Source: JBEKDJ01 sp050014415 (GTDB taxonomy: Bacteria > Desulfobacterota > BSN033 > UBA1163). From it: DNA of 36,939 nucleotides. Below, in pieces: positions 26,255 through 33,488 of this stretch (position 1 is the first letter of the stretch; each line of letters begins with the position of its first letter). The stretch is from positions 1 to 36,939 of the forward strand of contig JBEKDJ010000029.1 of the NCBI GenBank assembly GCA_050014415.1, written 5' to 3'. A model generated the notes under the pieces. That model was not told the DNA's origin. It did no database searches and saw only the letters and a list, made by a program, of their open reading frames with translations. A program made the position numbers and the translations under genes.

Positions 26255-27016
26255 TCAGTATAATGTGCATCCATGATCCACATAAAGAATCTGCCCTGTA
26301 ATAGCTTTTGACACATCACTTGCGAAGAAAAGAATTGCTTCTGCCTGATCCTCTCCCTGTGCTTCCGGTACGGTTAAATCAATATGCTTAGCACATGTAT
26401 CTGCAAACTCCTTGTTGAAGAATTTGAATGCTTCCGGAGCCATTAACGGTGTAGATGTCGGACCAGGTGCGACCGCGTTACAGCGGATTGCTGTTGGTGA
26501 ATATTGAAGAGCGATGTTCTTAGTCATGGCATTAACAGCTGCTTTTACTGCGCTGTAAGAAATACCTGCAACCCCCTGGCTTCCGATAGACGAAACGTTT
26601 ACGATTGAACCTTTCCCTGCTTTCTCCATATACTCTAACGCATATTTGCTCATATAATAAACAGAATACTGGTCGATCATGCAGACTTCATTGTACCATT
26701 CCTCTGTGCAGAGATTAATCGGCATATGTCTATCGGCTATTCCCGCATTGTTGACCAAGACGTCAATCCTGCCGTATTTTTTAGTGGTTTTATCTACAAT
26801 CCTCTTACAGTCTTCCTTCTTTGATACATCCGACTGTATTGCCATAATTTCTCCGCTCTGCGCAGTGATTTCATCTACAACTTTTTTGTTCTCAACGTCA
26901 CGTCTCCCGGCAATAACAACTTTAGCACCTTCTTTGCAGAATAGTATCGCTGTTGCCCGTCCGATACCGGAATTACCACCTGTTACAATTGCGATTTTAT
27001 TATCTAATCTTCCTAT
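26255..27016 (-). CDS. Short-chain dehydrogenase/reductase with ATA at the expected start
   Basis: It oxidises an alcohol or reduces a ketone with NAD(P). The frame is open well beyond the first ATG at 26845, and that upstream part encodes the whole cofactor site (KIAIVTGGNSGIGRATAI), so a 196-residue call from 26845 would lose the Rossmann motif. The natural start aligns with ATA at 27014-27016 (xGRLDNKIAIVTGG), with AAAGGA ten bases upstream, giving a typical 253 residues. There is no ATG, GTG or TTG between the preceding stop (27044-27046) and the motif. Other motifs are NNAG (89-92), S142, Y154 and K158 (YSAVK). The gene may be translated poorly from ATA, be inactive, or carry a base error. 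Confidence 0.8.
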   Translation of the reverse strand: MGRLDNKIAIVTGGNSGIGRATAILFCKEGAKVVIAGRRDVENKKVVDEITAQSGEIMAIQSDVSKKEDCKRIVDKTTKKYGRIDVLVNNAGIADRHMPINLCTEEWYNEVCMIDQYSVYYMSKYALEYMEKAGKGSIVNVSSIGSQGVAGISYSAVKAAVNAMTKNIALQYSPTAIRCNAVAPGPTSTPLMAPEAFKFFNKEFADTCAKHIDLTVPEAQGEDQAEAILFFASDVSKAITGQILYVDHGCTLY

Positions 27017-27043
27017 TTTGGCACTTGTTCCTTTTTTTCTATT

Positions 27044-27171
27044 CTACGATGCCGTCAGCCTTTTTTCATCGATGTCGTTGATTACAAGGGCCGCGAACCG
27101 AATGCAGCGGCCCTACCCATCCCTGAGGTTCCACCGTTTATGATGGCGACCATGTCTTTAAATCTCATCAT
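27044..27171 (-). pseudogene. N-terminal relic of another SDR gene
   Basis: Between crotonase 2 and the SDR the minus strand begins MMRFKDMVAIINGGTSGMGR, a second SDR cofactor-binding start, then stops at 27082. In another frame, ALVINDIDEKRLTAS continues the expected SDR beta2-alpha2 segment up to a stop at 27044. A small deletion in the RFA-EGA region would explain the shift. Only about 42 codons remain before the intact SDR frame begins. Confidence 0.7.
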
Positions 27172-27184
27172 TAAACGATTGAAC

Positions 27185-28177
27185 TTATTTGATCTCGTCT
27201 TCCTCTTGACCTCCGTTGATCCGCGGACGTATGACCTTGCCCTTCTTCTCGGCTTTGCGAACGAGTTCGGCTTCTTCGTGAGCCCAATGCCAGTAGTTAA
27301 CCTCGTGGGGAGAATGTTCGGTGGCGGTGACGTACATTTCCGTTGAGAAGGAGTTACGCACCTCGTTTGCGATGTCTTCCTTCCAAGCCTTGCGGAGTAT
27401 CTGTGTGGTGATGCGGCGGGTCACGCGCGTGCCGGTGCGCATAATGAGCTCGGCGATCTCCCAGGCGCGCTTATAGCAGGATTCGACGTCAGGGCAAATC
27501 TCGTTGACCATACCGAGGGCAAGCGCCTTTCGTGCAGTGATGATCTCGCCGGTCAGCTCGGCATAAGCGAATCTTTTGCGGCCCATGAGCTCGCGCCATG
27601 GGATCTGAATGCCGTCACCGGGAACCATGTTGACGCGGAAATGCATATCTGTTGTCCACGCGTCCTCTGTACAGAGGGTGATATCGCTTAAAAGTACCAG
27701 ATCCGTGTGGAAGGCGGCGCCGTTCCAAACGCCAATTGTGGGAACCTCGACATCAAAAATCTGGCCTTCGATGTCATTTGTACCATCATAGTACTGATAC
27801 TCATACATCTTCCAGGCCTCTTCCGGTGCCGACGCAAATTCAGTAGCAGGTAGCCATTTTCCATCTGGTCCGATCCGGCCTATGCCTTTAGTGAAATCCT
27901 TACCTGTGCCGCCCAAGATTATGATCTCATTATCCGGATCCCTGCCTGCCCAATCAAAAAAATAGTGAAGGCCCTGGTGAGCGGGAGCCCCCCACTGCAT
28001 GCTGTCACCGTTGGTATGAAGTCGCGCTTCGAGGATCCCGTTTTTCCGCTTCATCATGAGACAATGTTTGAGCTTTTCCGAGTACTCTTCAAAAGGCATA
28101 TGAGGAATCGTCCCGTATTCCTCTGGCGGAACCTTCTTGCGTTTTCCGGCGTCAGATTCGTAATTCGGTCTAATCAT
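27185..28177 (-). CDS. Crotonase-superfamily hydrolase, 6-oxocamphor hydrolase-like (paralogue 2)
   Basis: A 330-residue crotonase-fold protein with a strong ribosome site (GAAAGGAGG) before the ATG. It resembles 6-oxocamphor hydrolase, which cleaves a C-C bond in beta-diketones by a retro-Claisen reaction without CoA. The five active-site residues I recall for that enzyme have counterparts here: H67 (APAHQGL), H157 (AAFHTDL), H179 (TDMHFRV), D188 (VPGDGI) and E280 (FSTEMY). It lacks the oxyanion-hole and Glu pattern of enoyl-CoA hydratases. Compared with paralogue 1 it has a longer N-terminus, an insert near 95-125 (GIGRIGPDGKWLPATEF) and a charged tail. It lies between the DRE-TIM lyase and the SDR. 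Confidence 0.85.
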   Translation of the reverse strand: MIRPNYESDAGKRKKVPPEEYGTIPHMPFEEYSEKLKHCLMMKRKNGILEARLHTNGDSMQWGAPAHQGLHYFFDWAGRDPDNEIIILGGTGKDFTKGIGRIGPDGKWLPATEFASAPEEAWKMYEYQYYDGTNDIEGQIFDVEVPTIGVWNGAAFHTDLVLLSDITLCTEDAWTTDMHFRVNMVPGDGIQIPWRELMGRKRFAYAELTGEIITARKALALGMVNEICPDVESCYKRAWEIAELIMRTGTRVTRRITTQILRKAWKEDIANEVRNSFSTEMYVTATEHSPHEVNYWHWAHEEAELVRKAEKKGKVIRPRINGGQEEDEIK

Positions 28178-28392
28178 AATTATTTCCTCCTTTCTTTAAT
28201 TAAATAAACTATGCTAATAACTATCTTCTGTGAGTTGTTTCTGAGTTTTTTCCAATCTCTCTTTTCTGAGTCTGTCAAAGTTAATTCCTTGCTCATAATC
28301 TACAGCAAATTTCCCAAATGCCCTAATTATTCCTCATTTATTCAAATTTGTGTGAATTGTCAATTGCCTTTTATCGTTGTGTCTACCATTTT

Positions 28393-28444
28393 TTAAGATG
28401 CTATGTCAAGAATGATCTTTCTCTCTTGGCTCATTCTTGACTCG
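28393..28444 (-). pseudogene. 5' end relic of a second Mo-oxidoreductase gene
   Basis: Just after the DRE-TIM stop, the minus strand repeats the ribosome site and start of the Mo gene (16 identical bases, 28429-28444). It goes on as ATG AGC CAA GAG AGA AAG ATC ATT, reading MSQERKIILDIAS then a stop at 28393. The intact gene reads MSTEKKIIRSTC. Similarity ends after about eight codons. The remainder of 28178-28459 is AT-rich and holds no gene. Confidence 0.65.
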
Positions 28445-28459
28445 ATCCATACCTCGACA

Positions 28460-29704
28460 TCATCTGCCTTCAAGCACGTCCTTTGCAATGATTTCTAAAA
28501 CATCGTCGGAGATTGACCATTTGCGCAGGCTTGCTTCACGCTTAACCCGCTTTGTAATCTCAGCCACTTGCTCTTTTGTAGCGATAAGACCAAATTTGGC
28601 GATCTTTTTGGCAACCACTCCGGCACCGGTTCCTTTACCGACTACCACGTCCCATCCCTTTCGACCAATGACCTCTGGTAGATACGTTTGGAAAGGTCTT
28701 TCTCCGGAGGCCGCCATACGTTCCACGACGTAGACCACCATCCCTGATTCGTAGGTAAATTCGTTGTCTCCAATAACGGGTTTGTTCCGAGCAATTGGGA
28801 TCTTAGTCATATCTGCTACCATCTGGGCAAAGGGATAGAGCTTATCGAGTCTCACGCCGGTCTTCACTCCGAGCAGAAGCTCCAGGTTGAGGGCCACCTC
28901 TTCCGTTGCAGCGTTACCGGACCTCTCCCCGAGGCAATTGACGGAGGTGTGCACCACCGAAGCCCCTGCACATACGGCCGAAAGCATAATCGAGGTAGCC
29001 AGCCCATGATCGTTGTGACAGTGCATCTCGATAGGGGTGCCCGGTACCCATTCCTTCATTTTGCGGACGAAGTTTGCAATCGCCCAGGGCAAGCTCGAAC
29101 CATGAGTGTCGGCGATGACCACGTGGTCGGCGCCACCCTCATTGACGATACCCTTAAAGAGCCTCTCTACAAAGGACAACGGAGCTCTCGCTGTATCCCA
29201 GGGCATTACCGTAGTAAATAGACCATTCTTTTTTGCATGGGCTGTGGTTTCGACATACATCTTGTACATTTGATCTGCCGTTATCCCATTGAGTGCGACA
29301 TTGGCAAACCATGGATCTGACGTGCCCTCGACAATGACTCCATCGGCTCCCGTTTCAAGGGCAAAATCAACCTCTTCTTTATGCCAGCGGCACAAGAAGA
29401 ATACCTTCGTTTTTGTCTTGCGCCGCATTTTCACCAACTCCTTGGCCACTTCCTTGTCATCATCGGAGACGAGGGGAAATATCTCTACACTGTAAACCCC
29501 CATCTCATCGAGAGCCTCGTAGATCCTCAGTTTCTCCTCGGGGCGAAGGACAACATGGGGTGCCTGCTCCGCCTCGCGCAAGGTCACATCATGAATATGA
29601 ACCCGCTCAGGTAGTGTGAACTGATTTCTTACCTCTTCTAAAAAATTGTGTTGCGTTACCCAATATTTATCCGTTAACCCTGGGTGTTTTTCTTTTTTCT
29701 CCAT
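28460..29704 (-). CDS. DRE-TIM metallolyase (isopropylmalate/homocitrate synthase-like, HMGL domain)
   Basis: A C-C bond-forming or -breaking TIM-barrel enzyme with a divalent metal. I prefer the ATG at 29704 (GGAGG eight bases upstream) over 29710. Counting from 29710, the DRE-TIM start motif is HDVTLREAEQ (D41, R45, E46), a variant of the usual DTTLRDGEQ. The metal histidines are H230 and H232 in MHCHNDHG, and the closing motif is NCLGERSGNAATEE (258-271). The latter resembles the condensing enzymes and lacks the glycine/cysteine loop of HMG-CoA lyase. No LeuA regulatory domain is present; the C-terminus is short and basic. It sits between the two crotonases, so it probably acts on their acid product or a CoA derivative of it. 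Confidence 0.85.
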   Translation of the reverse strand: MEKKEKHPGLTDKYWVTQHNFLEEVRNQFTLPERVHIHDVTLREAEQAPHVVLRPEEKLRIYEALDEMGVYSVEIFPLVSDDDKEVAKELVKMRRKTKTKVFFLCRWHKEEVDFALETGADGVIVEGTSDPWFANVALNGITADQMYKMYVETTAHAKKNGLFTTVMPWDTARAPLSFVERLFKGIVNEGGADHVVIADTHGSSLPWAIANFVRKMKEWVPGTPIEMHCHNDHGLATSIMLSAVCAGASVVHTSVNCLGERSGNAATEEVALNLELLLGVKTGVRLDKLYPFAQMVADMTKIPIARNKPVIGDNEFTYESGMVVYVVERMAASGERPFQTYLPEVIGRKGWDVVVGKGTGAGVVAKKIAKFGLIATKEQVAEITKRVKREASLRKWSISDDVLEIIAKDVLEGR

Positions 29705-29710
29705 GACCAT

Positions 29711-30141
29711 AACCTCCAGTATTAAGTTCTAACAAAAAATATTTGAAATTTCCCCTCACCCTTCCCTTCTCCCAGTGGGGCATAAGCGCTAACTTTACTC
29801 CCCCTCCCTCTCAGAGGGGACTTTCTCTCAGCCTCCCCCTTCAAGGGGGGGGTTGGGATGGGGATGGGATTGCAACTCCTGGGCTACCAACCAAATCTTC
29901 TCCTTTACCGATTTTATCTCCTTAAGAACTTCGTTGTTCCAGAATCGGAGAACGCGAAAACCAGCAGCCTAAAGTTCTTGTATGCGATTCTGGTCATACC
30001 CTGCGTGCTGTCCATGTTGTCCCCCATCCACCTCAATTACCAATTTGTTTTCCAGGCAGACAAAATCGAGAATGTAATCACCAAACGTATGTTGAGGGCA
30101 CGGGAGGCATGCTCACTTCGGCTTCTTCACATCTGCATCTA
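29711..30141. other. Gap with C-rich repeats
   Basis: No intact gene is present. Positions 29745-29850 are a C-rich block with short hairpins (for example CCCTC-TCA-GAGGG near 29808-29820) of the common intergenic repeat kind. The rest is the DUF559 relic. Confidence 0.5.
29841..30115 (-). pseudogene. DUF559 endonuclease-like gene relic
   Basis: The minus strand reads FGDYILDFVCLENKLVIEVD then GGQH...YDQNRIQEL, an in-frame TAG, and AAGFRVLRFWNNEVLKEIKS with a tail ending QSHPHPNPPP and a stop at 29841. This is the DUF559 (very-short-patch-repair-like nuclease) pattern with its Asp and GGQH segment. Besides the internal stop, the 5' third is lost (nothing recognisable above about 30115). The gene is dead. 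Confidence 0.75.
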
Positions 30142-31056
30142 CTATTTGTCGCTTATGCTTTTTTCCGTCTTTCTGCTCTTCTTGTTGAGCATCTTCTGGC
30201 GCTCGTCATCGTGGTAGATCTTCTCTCCTGTGCCGGTAAAATATTCCCGGGCGGTTATATTGGAGTGTTCCACGTTCTTGCAGAAGTCTCCAAACATCTC
30301 AGTTCCGAAGGTCATGTCAAGATCGTCCACGATGCGCTGCTTCCAAGGTCTTCTTACCACCTGCGAGGTGAGGCGCCTGACGGTACGATGCCGTTTCATG
30401 ATGAAGTCGGCGATTTCGTACGCCCTGGGAATCAACCTGTCGTATGGGACCACTTCGTTCACCAGACCATACTCCAACGCCTTTTGGGCGGTGATTTTCT
30501 CACTCATGTACATGGCATAGGCGGCTCTCCTCACGCCCATGAGCTCGATGAGGCAGCTATGGATACCGTCCCCGGGGACGATGTCATAGAGGAAATGGGG
30601 GTCGGCAATGATGGCATCGTCGGCCATAATGCAAATATCACACATCAGAGCCAATTCGGCGTGTCCTCCTGAGCCGTTCAGCACACCAATCGTCGGAACC
30701 TCGACATCCTGGATCATCGCAATAAGCATCCTGCGGCCGTCGATGAACATATGCTCGTATCTGGTGTACTCCGGTTCCGTTATCTCCGGCTTCCAACTTT
30801 CAGGCTCAAATTCAATGATCCAGTCTTTTCCTGTACCCGTGAAGATCACCAGTTCGATATCAGAGTCGCTGCCTACAATACGCCACATCTGACCGATAGC
30901 CCTGTGCAGTTCCATGCTCCATAACTGAGGCCCACCCTTGGTATGCATTCTCACCAGAAGGACGCCGTCGTCGCGTTTCTCCATGATAAAATGCTCTTTG
31001 AACATCTCCTTGTACTCTTCATACTTCGGCCACTTTACAAAACTCGTCAGACTCAT
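30142..31056 (-). CDS. Crotonase-superfamily hydrolase, 6-oxocamphor hydrolase-like (paralogue 1)
   Basis: A 304-residue crotonase-fold protein; GAGAGGTGG precedes the ATG. It is the closer of the two paralogues to 6-oxocamphor hydrolase. Shared segments include YEEYKEMFKEHF, GVLLVRMHTKG, VEVPTIGVLNGSGGHAEL and DIVPGDGIH. The five catalytic positions of that enzyme map to H51 (SMELHRAI), H132 (GGHAEL), H154 (DPHFL), D163 (PGDG) and E253 (GTEMF). The D-to-E spacing of 90 residues equals that I recall for the model enzyme. Retro-Claisen opening of a cyclic beta-diketone is therefore the best guess. The C-terminal tail (280-304) is very basic. CoA-ester hydratase activity is less likely but not excluded. 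Confidence 0.87.
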   Translation of the reverse strand: MSLTSFVKWPKYEEYKEMFKEHFIMEKRDDGVLLVRMHTKGGPQLWSMELHRAIGQMWRIVGSDSDIELVIFTGTGKDWIIEFEPESWKPEITEPEYTRYEHMFIDGRRMLIAMIQDVEVPTIGVLNGSGGHAELALMCDICIMADDAIIADPHFLYDIVPGDGIHSCLIELMGVRRAAYAMYMSEKITAQKALEYGLVNEVVPYDRLIPRAYEIADFIMKRHRTVRRLTSQVVRRPWKQRIVDDLDMTFGTEMFGDFCKNVEHSNITAREYFTGTGEKIYHDDERQKMLNKKSRKTEKSISDK

Positions 31057-31209
31057 AGTGCCACCTCTCTTTATGTTTTTGTTGTGCCAAACCTTAATGG
31101 TTTAAGGTACCGAACTCTACCGGTGCAAACTGTCACTTGGATATGTGAGTCCGAATCTGCAGCAAATATGCCTGCCGGTGAAGGATTCGGGAATCACCGA
31201 CGTGACTTT

Positions 31210-31232
31210 CCCTCTCCCCTTGAGGGAGAGGG
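31210..31232. repeat. Perfect hairpin (9-bp stem)
   Basis: CCCTCTCCC (31210-31218) and GGGAGAGGG (31224-31232) flank a 5-base loop between the cupin and crotonase 1. There is no T-run on the minus strand after it, so it is more likely an RNA-stabilising or attenuating hairpin of the dispersed C-rich repeat type than a terminator. Confidence 0.5.
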
Positions 31233-31262
31233 AATTATTTGGGAAATTTCAAATATCTTTTT

Positions 31263-31598
31263 CTACGGATAATTGATGATCACCAGCATGCTGGCCGGCA
31301 TGTTCGTTTTGTTGATGATTTCCCGGCCTTCTCCTGGACCGATGAAGATCGAGTCGAGCGCCTTCAGGTTAATCTCCTCTTTCTTTGTCTTGATCGTCAC
31401 TTCCCCATCAAGAACGAAATAGATTTTTTCCAATGGGTTTTCATCGTATTCGGCGCCTCCGCCAGGGAGAAAATGGGAGAGGCCCATCCAGAATTTTGTG
31501 GCGCCCGACTCCTCCTTCCCATGGAGTCTCATGGCGGTCATGTTGAAGTGCTTTGCGGCCTGGTATGGCTTTGCATTTTTAATCTCTACTTTTTTCAT
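31263..31598 (-). CDS. Small cupin-domain protein without canonical metal histidines
   Basis: A 111-residue single-domain cupin with a near-perfect ribosome site (AAGGAGG). Motif 1 is LPGGGAEYDENPLEKIYFVL followed by DGE. The usual HxH is replaced by Y51/E53, and only the Glu (E57) is kept. Motif 2 (GPGEGREIINKT) also lacks its His. It may therefore be a metal-free binding, structural or isomerase-like protein. Its position directly ahead of crotonase 1 suggests a part in the same pathway. Similar small cupins occur beside ring-cleaving and lyase genes, but I cannot give a reaction. Confidence 0.82.
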   Translation of the reverse strand: MKKVEIKNAKPYQAAKHFNMTAMRLHGKEESGATKFWMGLSHFLPGGGAEYDENPLEKIYFVLDGEVTIKTKKEEINLKALDSIFIGPGEGREIINKTNMPASMLVIINYP

Positions 31599-31626
31599 TT
31601 GACACCTCCTTAAATAATCTTTGGTC

Positions 31627-31758
31627 TTATTTGTACGGAAGCCAGCATTCCATCAACTCATCGATGGGCCACAGACTTAGTCTTTCATAGCCGTCCTTGC
31701 GTAAACGATCATAGTCAACCCTCATCTCAAAATCAACTGTATATTTTCCTAGTGCCGT
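31627..31758 (-). pseudogene. Short ORF with ACG at the expected start
   Basis: A 43-codon minus-strand frame reads xALGKYTVDFEMRVDYDRLRK then DGYERLSLWPIDELMECWLPY K and a stop at 31627. The best-placed start after the ribosome site AAGGAGG (near 31764-31770) is ACG at 31756-31758. The only ATG (31725) lies mid-frame without a ribosome site. The first half resembles the N-terminus of M24 (Xaa-Pro peptidase/creatinase-like) proteins. It could be a truncated remnant or a small protein with a lost start. Confidence 0.4.
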
Positions 31759-31801
31759 TTTTTCCTCCTTCCTATCTTCATTATTTGATGTTGTGTTTCA
31801 A

Positions 31802-33307
31802 TCAGAGGCCGAAATAAGCCTGTTTGACATGTTCATCCTGTTTTAGGGATTCAGATGTCCCTGAAAGCACAATACGGCCTCGCTCAATAATGTAAGCCCG
31901 ACCGGCAACTTCAAGACTACGGTGTACATTTTGCTCCACCAGTAGGATGGTCGTCCCCCGTCGGTTGATCCTTATGATTGCCTTGTACAAACTGTCAATG
32001 ACAATCGGGGCCAAGCCAAGGGAGAGCTCGTCAAAAATAATGAGTTCCGGCAGTGCCATCAAGGCCCGTCCGATTGCCACCATATGTTGCTCACCTCCGG
32101 AGAGGGTGCAGGCCATCTGGTTTCGGCGTTCCGCCAAGACGGGGAAAAGCTCATAAACTTGTGCTATGGTCGAGCCCCGTTTGTCACGTGCCCGCCTGCA
32201 ATAGGCGCCTATCTCCAGGTTCTCATCAACGGTCAGCTCCGGAAAGAGCTTGCGCCCCTCGATGCACTGGGCGATCCCGAGGCCGACGATGTCGAAGGGC
32301 TTGGCATTGTTGATACTTCGTCCCTTGAACAGGATCTCGCCACTCCTCAGGGGTAACTGCCTGTTGATGGTTCTTATGAGGGTCGTCTTTCCGGCGCCGT
32401 TGACGCCAATTAGGCCCACGATTTCGCCTTTCGGGATGTCCAATGAAACGTCAAACAATACCTGGAAGTCCCCATAACCCGAGTTCACATTCCTCAATGT
32501 CAGGAGCCTCTCCGGTTCAGCAGGAAATTTGGCCTTGGAGACTTCCAATTTATCGTCCACCGTTCGCAATTCGATATTCGGCTCACCTGCCTTTTTCGTA
32601 CCCAGATAGATCTCATGGACCCTCGGGTTGTCGGCAATGTCATCAGGGGCACCCTCTACTACCATTTGCCCGAAATTCAGGACCAGTATCCAGTCCGACA
32701 GGCCAAAGATGACGCTGAGAACATGTTCGATAATCACTATCGTCTGCCCTGATTTCTTCAGTTCGAGAATCAGACTCTGGAGCTGAGCAACTTCAGCCTC
32801 TACCAGACCTGCTGCAATCTCATCCAGAAGAAGAAGACGAGGCCGCAAAGAGAGCGCCCGTGCCAGCTCGAGGCGCTTCAGGTCCAACAACCCCAGCTTA
32901 CTGGCCTCTAATCCTGCTTTCTTCCCAAGGCCCACGCGATCGAGAACGGCCATGGCATTGCCCCGGGCCGTTCTCAGCGACCTGTGATTGCCACCATACA
33001 GGTCGCCCACTACCAGGTTCTCAAGAACGGTCATCTTGAGAAAAGGCTGAGGAATTTGGTAGGTACGACCGATTCCCCGACGGGATATCTCGTCAGTCCT
33101 GAACCCGTTGATACGCTCGCCTCCAAAGCGGATCTCCCCTTGATCCAGGGGATAGACCCCCATGATGAGATTGAGAAGGGTCGTCTTCCCGGAGCCATTT
33201 GGGCCCATCACCCCTAAGCTTTCTCCTTCCCGGATCGACAGAGAGACGTCGTCAACGGCAGTCACCGCACCAAAACGTTTTGTCACATGGTCGAGCTCAA
33301 GCAACAT
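31802..33307 (-). CDS. Fused LivG-LivF ATP-binding protein of a branched-chain amino acid type ABC importer
   Basis: Both ATPases of the importer are joined in one 501-residue chain; in most bacteria LivG and LivF are separate. Domain 1 (1-237, LivG-like) has Walker A GPNGSGKTT (35-43), Walker B LLLLDE (158-163) and H-loop IIEH. Its signature motif is eroded: KLGLLDLKRLELARAL (137-152) replaces the expected LSYGQQ/LSGGE form. Domain 2 (267-501, LivF-like) has Walker A GVNGAGKTT (301-309), LSGGEQ (402-407) and Walker B LIIFDE. A linker of about 25 residues joins them. Domain 2's complete signature might serve the main catalytic site. Confidence 0.93.
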   Translation of the reverse strand: MLLELDHVTKRFGAVTAVDDVSLSIREGESLGVMGPNGSGKTTLLNLIMGVYPLDQGEIRFGGERINGFRTDEISRRGIGRTYQIPQPFLKMTVLENLVVGDLYGGNHRSLRTARGNAMAVLDRVGLGKKAGLEASKLGLLDLKRLELARALSLRPRLLLLDEIAAGLVEAEVAQLQSLILELKKSGQTIVIIEHVLSVIFGLSDWILVLNFGQMVVEGAPDDIADNPRVHEIYLGTKKAGEPNIELRTVDDKLEVSKAKFPAEPERLLTLRNVNSGYGDFQVLFDVSLDIPKGEIVGLIGVNGAGKTTLIRTINRQLPLRSGEILFKGRSINNAKPFDIVGLGIAQCIEGRKLFPELTVDENLEIGAYCRRARDKRGSTIAQVYELFPVLAERRNQMACTLSGGEQHMVAIGRALMALPELIIFDELSLGLAPIVIDSLYKAIIRINRRGTTILLVEQNVHRSLEVAGRAYIIERGRIVLSGTSESLKQDEHVKQAYFGL

Positions 33308-33324
33308 AGCGCGGCTCCGAAATC

Positions 33325-33349
33325 CGAAATTCTAATATCGAAATTCTAA
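33325..33349. repeat. 11-bp direct repeat
   Basis: CGAAATTCTAA occurs at 33325-33335 and 33339-33349 in the spacer between the ATPase and livM. It resembles the AATTTCGAAATTC-type filler repeats common in environmental genomes. The 181-bp spacer has no gene. Confidence 0.5.
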
Positions 33350-33488
33350 ACAAATCACAATTCTCAATACCCCCAAAACAAAGGCATACACCGGACCGTA
33401 TGTCGCCGTCTGGGACGTTTGATGTTTGGTGATTCGACATTGTTTAGGATTTGGTGCTTAGGATCTAAGACTTGACGGCCTAAAGGTC

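Noticed and set aside
27185..28177. Reading the crotonases as BamA-type 6-oxocyclohexenecarbonyl-CoA hydrolases of the benzoyl-CoA pathway
   Set aside because: The catalytic His/His/His/Asp/Glu pattern and segment order follow 6-oxocamphor hydrolase, the lengths are shorter than BamA, and no benzoyl-CoA reductase genes are present.
28460..29704. Calling the DRE-TIM protein HMG-CoA lyase
   Set aside because: The Cys-containing glycine loop of HMG-CoA lyase is absent and the GERSGNA motif fits the condensing-enzyme branch better.
29745..29850. C-rich repeats that might suggest a CRISPR array
   Set aside because: The units differ in length and sequence and there are no regular spacers; it is a dispersed intergenic repeat block.
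31210..31232. Hairpin considered as a rho-independent terminator after the cupin
   Set aside because: No run of T follows the stem on the minus strand, and the downstream genes appear to belong to the same pathway.
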